NCBI GenBank assembly: GCA_031258055.1
Contig: JAIRNM010000080.1
Span: 1 to 7,348 of the forward strand
DNA: 7,348 nt
Direction: 5' to 3'
Source: Bifidobacteriaceae bacterium
Lineage (GTDB): Bacteria > Actinomycetota > Actinomycetes > Actinomycetales > WQXJ01
This document shows, one piece after another, positions 1 through 5,592 of the stretch. A program made the position numbers and the translations under genes. The notes below the pieces were generated by a model. It was not told the origin of the DNA and did no database searches. It saw only the letters and a program-made list of their open reading frames with translations. How positions within the stretch are numbered: position 1 is the stretch's first letter; each line of letters begins with the position of its first letter.

Positions 1-891
1 CCCATGCAGCAGGATCGAGTCCTCCGCCCAACTCGCGTTGACAGCCGGATACTCCCGCAGCGCCAGGGCCGAGGCTTTGACCACCAGGTCATTGACCGAC
101 ACTTTGCCGCGCCCGGTCACTGCCAAATGCTGGTTCATCTGGGCTCGCAGATCCAGCAAGGCGTCCACCCGAATCGGCAGGGTGAGCGTGAAAACCGGGA
201 TCTGCTGGGCTGATTCGGTCAAGCGCCGCGCTATAGTCCGCCGCAATTGGCTGACCGGCACCGCCGTCGGCTCGCGCTGGTCGACCGCCGCAGTTTGTCC
301 GGTGGACGATGCCGTCGTCGTCGCGGTCAATCCGTCTTGCGCTGCCGTTTGGGCACGCGCGTCGCCAGCCGAGTTGGAACCCTTGGCGGCGCCGGGCGCC
401 AAGCGGTTGTGATCGGCCAAGACACGCTCTAAGTCCACCCGGATGATCCGACCGCCGGGCCCAGAGCCCTGGATTCGCCTCAGGTCAACGCCCTGATCCC
501 TGGCCATCCGCCGAACCAGCGGCGAGGCCAGAACTGGTTCGGCGGGCACAGCGTGCGGCGCCCGGTTATCCGGGACCCGGTCCGCATCGCGCTCCCCCGG
601 CTCATCGGCACTGGCTTGGTCGCCGCCGGTTTGTTCAGCGCTGTCCTGGTCGGCGCTGCCGTCATCGAGTAGGGCGATCGGCTGGCCGATCGACACGGCC
701 TGTCCCGGTTCCACCAGCAACTCCGTGATGGTGCCAGCGTCGTAGGCCTCGAAGTCCATCACCGCTTTGTCGGTTTCGATTTCCGCCAAGACATCGCCGG
801 GCGAAACCTGGTCGCCGGGCTTGACCTGCCAGGCGGCAATGGCGCCCTCCTGCATGGTGTCCGACAGGCGGGGCATGGTGATCTCAATCAT
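1..891 (-). CDS. pdhC: Pyruvate dehydrogenase E2 (dihydrolipoamide acetyltransferase), C-terminus outside window
   Basis: This is the core subunit of the pyruvate dehydrogenase complex; its swinging lipoyl arm takes the acetyl group from E1 and passes it to CoA. The first 297 residues are visible. Residues 1-77 are one lipoyl domain, with the lipoylated lysine at K42 in IETDKA. A polar Asp/Gln/Gly-rich linker follows (78-117), then a peripheral-subunit-binding domain (about 118-157; ASPLVRRMARDQGVDL, GSGPGGRI). A second Ala/Thr-rich linker leads into the start of the catalytic acetyltransferase domain (about 212 on; RRTIARRLTES, then IPVFTLTLPIRVDALL). The active-site His/Asp motif lies beyond the left edge. 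The ATG at 891 overlaps the pdhB stop by 8 bases and has a strong SD (GAGGAG, 8 bases away). The single lipoyl domain and the E1 neighbours favour PDH; a branched-chain 2-oxoacid E2 is the alternative. Confidence 0.93.
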   Translation of the reverse strand, partial: MIEITMPRLSDTMQEGAIAAWQVKPGDQVSPGDVLAEIETDKAVMDFEAYDAGTITELLVEPGQAVSIGQPIALLDDGSADQDSAEQTGGDQASADEPGERDADRVPDNRAPHAVPAEPVLASPLVRRMARDQGVDLRRIQGSGPGGRIIRVDLERVLADHNRLAPGAAKGSNSAGDARAQTAAQDGLTATTTASSTGQTAAVDQREPTAVPVSQLRRTIARRLTESAQQIPVFTLTLPIRVDALLDLRAQMNQHLAVTGRGKVSVNDLVVKASALALREYPAVNASWAEDSILLHG

Positions 892-1942
892 GACGAATGC
901 TCCTCGAATTGTTGAAACCGGTCGCCGCCAGGGTGTCCTTGATTGCGCGCGTGACGTCCGTCATCTGCGGCAAGGCCGCTGTTTCGAGCGGTTTGGAATA
1001 GGGCATGGGCACCTCGGCCATGGCCACCCGGCGGACCGGCGCGTCCAGATAATCGAAAGCGCCCTCACCAATCGAGGCAGATACCTCCGCCCCTATGCCG
1101 TAGGTCAGCCAATCGTCCTCTAGGACCACGGCAGCGTGGGTGCGCCGAACCGAATGGACGAAGGTGTCCCGGTCGAGCGGGCGCAGCGACCGCAAGTCGA
1201 TTACTTCCAGGTCGGCTCCATCGCTGGCGTGGAGTTGGCGGGCGGCTTCCAGCGCCACGGGCACCATGCGCGAATAGGCGATCACCGTCAAGTCACGGCC
1301 GGGCCGGACGACGGCCGCCCGGCCGATCTCCAATGGCGCCGCCCCCAGATCGACTTCGCCCTTGGAGTTGTAGAGGGACAGGTTCTCCAGGAATAACACC
1401 GGGTCGTTGTCACGGATGGCGGCTTGCATCAGGCCGCGCGCCGCCGCTGGAGTGGCTGGCGCCACTACTTTCAGCCCGGGAACGAACGAGTAGTACAACT
1501 CGACGTTCTGCGAATGGGTGGCACCGAGTTGTTGGCCGCCACCGCCGGGCGTCCGAATCACCATAGGCACTGGCACCTGGCCACCGAACATCCCGTAAAT
1601 CTTGGCAGCATGGTTGACGATCTGATCCAGGGCGAGAAGCGAGAAGTTGATCGTCATCAACTCGACAATCGGCCTGAGCCCCAGCATGGCCGCGCCGACC
1701 GCCGCGCCGGTGAAGCCCTCCTCCGCGATTGGAGTGTCGCGCACGCGCTTGGGCCCGAACTCCTTCAGCAAGCCCTTCGTGATCTTGTACGAGCCCTCGA
1801 ACAGGCCAATTTCCTCGCCAATCAGCAGCACGTCTTTGTCGCGCCGCATCTCCTCCGCCAGGGTGGTGCGCAGCGCCTCGCGGTAGGTCATCGTCACGGT
1901 GCCGATTTCAGCGGCACCGACCTCGGCAGTGCTCGCTGTCAT
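884..1942 (-). CDS. pdhB: Pyruvate dehydrogenase E1 component, beta subunit
   Basis: With PdhA this forms the thiamine-diphosphate-dependent E1 that decarboxylates pyruvate and acetylates the E2 lipoyl group. The 352-residue product is close to the usual E1 beta size. Residues 18-200 form the TPP-binding domain: IGEEIGLFEG at 41-50, the cofactor-activating Glu E74 in DTPIAEEGF, ALDQIVNHAAK at 104-114, and the conserved His H143 in GATHSQN. Residues from about 205 form the transketolase C-terminal domain (VIDLRSLRPLD; then EVPMPYSKPLE at 310-320). The phrase around 104-190 is of PDH rather than branched-chain type. I chose the start at 1942 because its ATG overlaps the pdhA stop as ATGA and GGGAG lies 7 bases upstream. 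A longer in-frame ATG at 2011 would extend 69 bases into pdhA with no conserved residues, and an internal ATG at 1891 would sit right at the domain edge. Confidence 0.95.
   Translation of the reverse strand: MTASTAEVGAAEIGTVTMTYREALRTTLAEEMRRDKDVLLIGEEIGLFEGSYKITKGLLKEFGPKRVRDTPIAEEGFTGAAVGAAMLGLRPIVELMTINFSLLALDQIVNHAAKIYGMFGGQVPVPMVIRTPGGGGQQLGATHSQNVELYYSFVPGLKVVAPATPAAARGLMQAAIRDNDPVLFLENLSLYNSKGEVDLGAAPLEIGRAAVVRPGRDLTVIAYSRMVPVALEAARQLHASDGADLEVIDLRSLRPLDRDTFVHSVRRTHAAVVLEDDWLTYGIGAEVSASIGEGAFDYLDAPVRRVAMAEVPMPYSKPLETAALPQMTDVTRAIKDTLAATGFNNSRSIRHD
900..905 (-). promoter_or_regulatory. Ribosome binding site of pdhC
   Basis: GAGGAG on the minus strand lies 8 bases before the ATG at 891, inside the last codons of pdhB. 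It fixes the pdhC start and shows that E2 can be initiated independently as well as by coupling to the overlapping pdhB stop. Confidence 0.75.
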
Positions 1943-3285
1943 GCCGCCACTCCCGCCAGTTTCGGCTCGGCCCGTGCCGTCCACTCGTCTTGGACACTGC
2001 CTTCCGCCCACCGGTTCTGGGCGTGGCCTTCTGGCCGCCCGCCTTGGATATGGCTTCCTAGCTGGGCGCTTACGCGGGTCGGCGGCGGGAAGAGGGGATC
2101 ACCTGGTAGACGCCGTGATTCGTTCGGCACTGGACTGGCGTAGGTGTAATCGAACAAGCTGTCCACCGGCGGCAGGGGACTGGCTTTGGCGAAGCGTTCA
2201 GCGGCGGCGACGGCATCGCGCGTCTCGCGGTCCCACGCGGCCAACTCGGCCTGGGTGGCCGTGCCCTCGTCCACTAGACGCTGGGCCAGCCGCGACAGCG
2301 GGTCGCGGGCCAGGGCCTGGGCGGTCTCCTCCTTGGAGCGGTAGGTGGCGGGGTCCACGACCGAGTGGCCTTTCAGGCGGACGGTCATCACCTCAAGCAG
2401 GTAGGGATGACCGGCGCGGGCCCGGCTGAGCGCGTGACGAGTCGCCTCTTGCACCTTGGACGGGTCGGTGCCGTCCACCCGGGCTGATTCCATCTTGTAG
2501 GCAGCGGCCCGTTTATGCAGGTCAGGCTCAGCGGACGAGCGCTCCACCGACGTCCCCATGCCAAGTTCGTTGTTGTCAATGACGTACACGATCGGCAGAT
2601 TCCAAAGCGCGGCTATGTTCAGCGACTCGTGGAAGGCGCCAATGTTGGTGGTGCCATCGCCCATTGTGGCGACCACCGCCTCGCTACCGCCGCGATAGTC
2701 AATCGCCAGCGCGGCACCGGTCGCGAGCGGTAACTGCCCGCCCACAATGCCGTAACCGCCCATTAAACGGTGTTGGAGGTCGAACATATGCATGGAACCG
2801 CCCCAGCCTTTGGACAGGCCATCTTGACGTCCGTAAAGCTCCGCCATCACGCGGCCCGGGTCGGCTCCCCGGGCCAGGGCAAAACCGTGTTCGCGGTAGT
2901 TGGTGAAAAGGTAGTCTGTCGGCTCCATGGCCGCTGCCGTACCGGCGATGAAGGCTTCTTCACCCAGATTAAGGTGCAAGTAGCCGCCGACCAGCGCTTC
3001 CGTGTAGGAGCGGCCAGCTCGTTCCTCGAAGCGCCGGATGAGCAGCATCTGGCGGTAGAGATCAGTTAGTCGGCGTTGTTTGGCGGCTGGCGGCGGGCTT
3101 AGGTGGCTGGCTTGCGCCGTCCCGGCGCTGGTGGCTGTAGGTTTGGCTGTCTTGGAGCGAGTCTCGCTCGCAGTCTTGGCCGAGGCCCGCTTGGGACGGG
3201 CAGATGGCCTGGTCTTAGCCTTGGCGCGGGACGCGGGGGTAGCGCCCTTAGTGCCCTCGGCCGTCGGAATGGTGGATCGCACCAT
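1939..3285 (-). CDS. pdhA: Pyruvate dehydrogenase E1 component, alpha subunit, with long N- and C-terminal tails
   Basis: This is the TPP/Mg-binding alpha chain of the heterotetrameric E1. The catalytic core spans about residues 72-395 of 448. It has a YREHG motif with H133, the TPP motif from G209-D210-G211 to N238-N239, the PDH-type phrase GMGTSVERSS at 242-251, and the active-site loop GHSVVDPATYR with H307. Residues 1-70 form a low-complexity tail rich in Lys, Arg, Ala, Thr and Ser (14 Lys/Arg, 2 acidic). Residues about 396-448 form a second tail rich in Gly, Gln, Ala and Pro. Both are longer than usual for this family, which runs near 320-400 residues. The ATG at 3285 has AGGAG 6 bases upstream. 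pdhA leads the operon and overlaps pdhB by 4 bases (ATGA). The GMGTSVERSS phrase argues against a branched-chain E1. Confidence 0.95.
   Translation of the reverse strand: MVRSTIPTAEGTKGATPASRAKAKTRPSARPKRASAKTASETRSKTAKPTATSAGTAQASHLSPPPAAKQRRLTDLYRQMLLIRRFEERAGRSYTEALVGGYLHLNLGEEAFIAGTAAAMEPTDYLFTNYREHGFALARGADPGRVMAELYGRQDGLSKGWGGSMHMFDLQHRLMGGYGIVGGQLPLATGAALAIDYRGGSEAVVATMGDGTTNIGAFHESLNIAALWNLPIVYVIDNNELGMGTSVERSSAEPDLHKRAAAYKMESARVDGTDPSKVQEATRHALSRARAGHPYLLEVMTVRLKGHSVVDPATYRSKEETAQALARDPLSRLAQRLVDEGTATQAELAAWDRETRDAVAAAERFAKASPLPPVDSLFDYTYASPVPNESRRLPGDPLFPPPTRVSAQLGSHIQGGRPEGHAQNRWAEGSVQDEWTARAEPKLAGVAA
1950..1954 (-). promoter_or_regulatory. Ribosome binding site of pdhB
   Basis: GGGAG on the minus strand sits 7 bases before the ATG at 1942, inside the end of pdhA. 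It decides the start in favour of 1942 over the longer in-frame ATG at 2011. Confidence 0.65.
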
Positions 3286-3291
3286 GGCCGG

Positions 3292-3296
3292 CTCCT
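3292..3296 (-). promoter_or_regulatory. Ribosome binding site of pdhA
   Basis: AGGAG on the minus strand lies 6 bases before the ATG at 3285. It supports including the basic N-terminal tail in the protein, since no comparable SD stands closer to the conserved core. Confidence 0.75.
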
Positions 3297-3563
3297 CACT
3301 GATTCAGTTGGGTTCGCGCTGGGTAGCAGCACTGTTGTGAAAACGTCCGGCAACGATAACACAAAATTGAGGCAATTCATCCCATGATTTTGCTGCCGTC
3401 TCACGAGGCGGTCGCTGCCCAGCGAAACGTCGGCGAGGAATAGGCCGATCCAGTCACCTCAAGCGCATTCGCCTCGCCGTTGAGGCCATCGATTACGGCG
3501 GCGCCAGCAGGAATTTGTCATGGGCAAGGCTCGTCGCTGAGTGCGGCGCATCGCCGCAGGCTC

Positions 3564-3569
3564 TAGGAT
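3564..3569 (+). promoter_or_regulatory. Possible -10 box of a leaderless VIT1-type transcript
   Basis: TAGGAT matches the actinobacterial TANNNT pattern and ends 8 bases before the ATG at 3578, so transcription could start at or next to the start codon. Such leaderless messages are common in Actinobacteria. No convincing -35 lies 16-18 bases upstream. The same bases contain AGGA (3565-3568), which could instead be a weak SD 9 bases from the ATG; the two readings compete. Confidence 0.3.
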
Positions 3570-3577
3570 CGGCCACT

Positions 3578-4675
3578 ATGGCTACTGACCGAGCGGCTAC
3601 CGACACAGCGCCAGACCCGAGGCGGTCCCGCCAGCAAATCCGGCGTTGGCGCCGCTACCTGGCGGATGAAATCCAGGAATCCGTCACTTATAAGGACCTG
3701 GCCAAGCGGTCAAGCCCAGAGGAGGGCGAGATTCTGCTCGGTTTGGCGGAAGCCGAGCAGCGCCACGCTGACCACTGGCGTGAACTCTTGGGCGACAAGG
3801 CCAAGCGTCCAATGAGCCGACGCTTCTCGACCGATCTGCTGGCGTTCATGGCCAAACGGTTCGGCTTCGTCTTCGCGCTGGCTATTGCCGGGCGGGCCGA
3901 GACCAGGACCCGTTACTGGCGCGACCCGAATGTCCCCGAATCAATGACCGCCGACGAACAAGTCCACTCCGAGGTAATCCGCGGCTTGGCGGCCCGCGGG
4001 CGGGCCCGCCTGTCAGGAACCTTCCGGGCAGCCGTCTTCGGCGCCAATGACGGCTTGGTCTCCAATCTGTCGCTGGTGTTGGGCATGGGCGGGACAGGCG
4101 TGAGCTCCAAAGTGGTGCTGTTGACAGGAGTGGCCGGTCTCCTGTCCGGCGCCATGTCAATGGCCGCAGGCGAATACGTCTCGGTCGATTCGCAAAAGGC
4201 GCTGCTGGACGCGTCCAACCCCGACCCCAAGACTTCTACCATGCTGCCGCACCTGGACCTCAAGGCGAACGAACTAGCACTGGTCTATCAGGCACGGGGA
4301 TTGGGCGCCGATCAGGCCCAGAAGCAAGCCTCTCAAGTCCTTAGCCATAAAGCCGCCTTCTCACTGCCTGGTTCCCACTCCCATGAGTCAATCGTGGTCG
4401 GCTCCGGTATCAAAGCCGCTGCCGCGTCGTTCTGCTTCTTTTCGTCTGGGGCGATCTTCCCCGTCTTGCCGTATCTATTTGGCCTGACCGGCCTGACGGC
4501 GGTCGTCTGGGCGGCGGTGTTAGTCGGCCTGGGGTTGGCTGTAACCGGCATGTGCTCAGGCATTCTCTCCGGCACCTCGCCTCTGAAGAAGGGGCTGCGC
4601 CAGGTAGCGATCGGCTGGGGCGCGGCAACCGTTACCTACCTCCTCGGCTTAGCCTTCGGCACTGTCGTTAGCTGA
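3578..4675 (+). CDS. VIT1/CCC1 family iron/manganese transporter with N-terminal ferritin-like (erythrin) domain
   Basis: This is a membrane protein likely to move Fe2+ or Mn2+ out of the cytoplasm. Residues about 22-140 of 365 form a four-helix ferritin-like domain with a full set of possible diiron ligands: E31 or E34, E60xxH63, E108, and E127xxH130. Residues about 150-365 form the transporter with five predicted membrane helices (about 151-170, 178-196, 277-297, 303-326, 343-363). The family signatures are GANDGLVSNLSLVLG (156-170, with D158) and GAMSMAAGEYVSV (191-203). The cytoplasmic segment between helices 2 and 3 is poor in Glu, unlike stand-alone VIT1 proteins. I prefer the ATG at 3578, just before the first helix, over an in-frame TTG at 3515 whose only SD-like bases touch it. 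The gene stands alone, divergent from pdhA. Family membership is firm; metal and direction are inferred from MbfA-like and VIT1 relatives. Confidence 0.9.
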   Translation: MATDRAATDTAPDPRRSRQQIRRWRRYLADEIQESVTYKDLAKRSSPEEGEILLGLAEAEQRHADHWRELLGDKAKRPMSRRFSTDLLAFMAKRFGFVFALAIAGRAETRTRYWRDPNVPESMTADEQVHSEVIRGLAARGRARLSGTFRAAVFGANDGLVSNLSLVLGMGGTGVSSKVVLLTGVAGLLSGAMSMAAGEYVSVDSQKALLDASNPDPKTSTMLPHLDLKANELALVYQARGLGADQAQKQASQVLSHKAAFSLPGSHSHESIVVGSGIKAAAASFCFFSSGAIFPVLPYLFGLTGLTAVVWAAVLVGLGLAVTGMCSGILSGTSPLKKGLRQVAIGWGAATVTYLLGLAFGTVVS

Positions 4676-4793
4676 GCCTGGGGTTGGCCCTAAGTCGCCC
4701 GACCGTCAACTACTGACTGGTCTTGACCGGTGGACAGGCCGCTTTGGACCCCATCAGCGGCCCGCGCTAGCGCATATAACTGGTGGTTGGGGG

Positions 4794-4831
4794 GCGGGCG
4801 ACCCGGTTGTCCCCGTGACCGGGCCGCCCGC
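4794..4831. terminator. GC-rich hairpin, probable bidirectional terminator
   Basis: Bases 4794-4807 pair with 4818-4831 around a 10-base loop. As plus-strand RNA the stem has 13 pairs and one A-C mismatch (4801/4824). As minus-strand RNA that position becomes a U-G wobble, giving 14 unbroken pairs. No T-run follows on either side, which is common for actinobacterial terminators. It lies 118 bases after the VIT1-type stop and 3 bases after the stop of the candidate minus-strand ORF, so it could serve both. Confidence 0.6.
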
Positions 4832-4834
4832 GCT

Positions 4835-5299
4835 CTAGACCGCCGCCGGTGCCTCCGGGCCCGTGGCAACGGGCAATGCGACGGTCAAAACATAGGCGTC
4901 ATCTAAATTGCCAGCACTCGACCGCGAGACGTCCCGCGACCTGGTGTGGGTGACCGCGGAACTGGACCGGCGTTGGGCCAAGGTCTTCCGCCTGGCTACT
5001 CGAAGGATCACCCGAATGCGCCCAGCAGCGCCGCTCGTCGGCCGGTCGGTGGTGATGGTAGCTGTGGTGACTTGAACGGGCGGGACGGTGCTTCGCGGCC
5101 CCGTCAAACCAACCAAGGGAGCAGATCGCCTTGAGAAGGACACCAAACGACCGCTAGCTGACCCCTCTGGAGCCCGGTATTGGCGCGCTGAACAGCTAAA
5201 ACGCGGAAGGCAGGGACAGCCTTGCGGCTGGCGGGCCAACCGTTGCGCAGACCTCAAGGCAAGAGGCTGGCGGCGTTGCGCAGGGACTGGTGCGCTCAT
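4835..5299 (-). CDS. Uncertain hypothetical ORF, 154 residues
   Basis: I do not recognise this product. The reading frame is open for 154 codons from an ATG at 5299 (an in-frame GTG at 5335 would add 12). GGGGGA lies 6 bases before the ATG, a promoter-like pair lies about 85-110 bases upstream, and a strong hairpin begins 3 bases after the stop. Against this, the predicted protein is rich in Arg, Ser, Pro and Thr, has no domain or membrane segment I can see, and third-base GC looks like background. A high-GC genome readily yields open frames of this length by chance. Its value is as a candidate transcription unit; the RNA, not the protein, may be what matters. Confidence 0.22.
   Translation of the reverse strand: MSAPVPAQRRQPLALRSAQRLARQPQGCPCLPRFSCSARQYRAPEGSASGRLVSFSRRSAPLVGLTGPRSTVPPVQVTTATITTDRPTSGAAGRIRVILRVARRKTLAQRRSSSAVTHTRSRDVSRSSAGNLDDAYVLTVALPVATGPEAPAAV
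5226..5283 (+). repeat. Split imperfect direct repeat
   Basis: GGCTGGCGG (5226-5234 and 5265-5273) is followed both times by GTTGCGCAG (5242-5250 and 5275-5283). The gap between the two halves is 7 bases in the first copy and 1 base in the second. The copies are separated by 14 bases. This may be a decayed tandem duplication or paired binding sites; there are only two copies. Confidence 0.5.
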
Positions 5300-5383
5300 C
5301 GTGAATCCCCCGAATATGTGGCCGCTGGGCGGCACCGTAACGGGGATCCGACGCGCTTCACGGCAAATTGATGTGGCTCTGCC

Positions 5384-5412
5384 AGCCTAAGCAACCCGCT
5401 TCACCCCACCAA
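5384..5412 (-). promoter_or_regulatory. Possible sigma-70-type promoter reading toward 4835
   Basis: On the minus strand TTGGTG (complement of 5407-5412) and TAGGCT (complement of 5384-5389) are 17 bases apart, close to the actinobacterial housekeeping consensus. Transcription would start near 5377, inside the otherwise empty region and pointing into the candidate ORF. It is a pattern match only. Confidence 0.35.
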
Positions 5413-5529
5413 ACCGCGAATCCAGAACGACCACATCTTGGACAGGCCCGGCCAATTCATTCCAGCATTCGGACGGACATGGCTTCAGGCATCATCGCCA
5501 CAGCAGTCCTCTCTTGCCGCGTTTCGGCT

Positions 5530-5550
5530 GGTGGGAGCTTCGCTTCCACC
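5530..5550. terminator. Short hairpin downstream of mshA
   Basis: Bases 5530-5538 pair with 5542-5550 around a 3-base loop. The stem is 9 unbroken pairs (one G-U) as plus-strand RNA, but has an A-C mismatch as minus-strand RNA. It begins 43 bases after the mshA stop, the right place for an mshA terminator, yet folds better on the other strand. No T-run follows. Confidence 0.35.
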
Positions 5551-5592
5551 CCGCGGGCACGGTCGGAACCTTTTGTCCAACAGGGTCCTGGG

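Larger units (their letters stand above)
3286..3577. promoter_or_regulatory. Divergent control region between pdhA and the VIT1-type gene
   Basis: This gap separates two genes read away from each other, so both promoters should lie here. Positions about 3335-3395 are clearly more AT-rich than the surroundings. They contain a perfect inverted repeat AATTG-AGG-CAATT (3365-3377), overlapping a wider pair CAAAAT (3362-3367) and ATTTTG (3387-3392). For pdhA, TATCGT on the minus strand (complement of 3351-3356) could be a -10 box, but no good -35 is seen. For the rightward gene, TTGTGA (3335-3340) and TAACAC (3357-3362) are 16 bases apart. I see no recognisable IdeR/DtxR box. The exact promoters are guesses; the functional role of the region follows from gene orientation. 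Confidence 0.45.
4676..5592. other. Gene-poor region between the VIT1-type gene and mshA
   Basis: These 917 bases carry no gene I recognise, and I see no tRNA T-loop, rRNA or known riboswitch motif. What can be seen: a 10-base palindrome GCGCTAGCGC (4764-4773) beside TATAAC (4775-4780); a very stable hairpin (4794-4831); a minus-strand ORF (4835-5299); a small plus-strand frame (4908-5075, TTG start, 55 residues) opposite it; a split direct repeat (5226-5283); a promoter-like pair on the minus strand (5384-5412); and a hairpin (5530-5550). All frames are short, and third-base GC is not clearly above background in most of them. A decayed gene or a small RNA locus are both possible. Confidence 0.5.

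Noticed and set aside
1424..2143. 239-codon plus-strand open frame
   Set aside because: It lies opposite the well-supported pdhA/pdhB junction and is a product of high-GC antisense codons; it has no recognisable motif.
3099..3404. 101-codon minus-strand frame overlapping the pdhA start
   Set aside because: It is an out-of-frame Arg/Pro-rich shadow of the Lys/Ala-rich tail.
3515..3577. N-terminal extension of the transporter from a TTG at 3515
   Set aside because: The only SD-like bases (AGGAA, 3509-3513) nearly touch the TTG, and the added 21 residues precede the first helix without conservation.
5088..5390. 100-codon plus-strand open frame (GTG start)
   Set aside because: Its codons include many A/T-ending and rare ones, there is only a poor SD, and no recognisable domain; it is less likely than the minus-strand candidate.
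5565..5588. Stem with one mismatch (GGAACCT/AGGGTCC) just after mshA
   Set aside because: It has only six pairs, a 10-base loop and no T-run; too weak to call a terminator.
4676..5592. Possible tRNA, riboswitch or CRISPR in the gap
   Set aside because: There is no T-loop signature, no known riboswitch core and only one two-copy repeat; nothing fits these classes.
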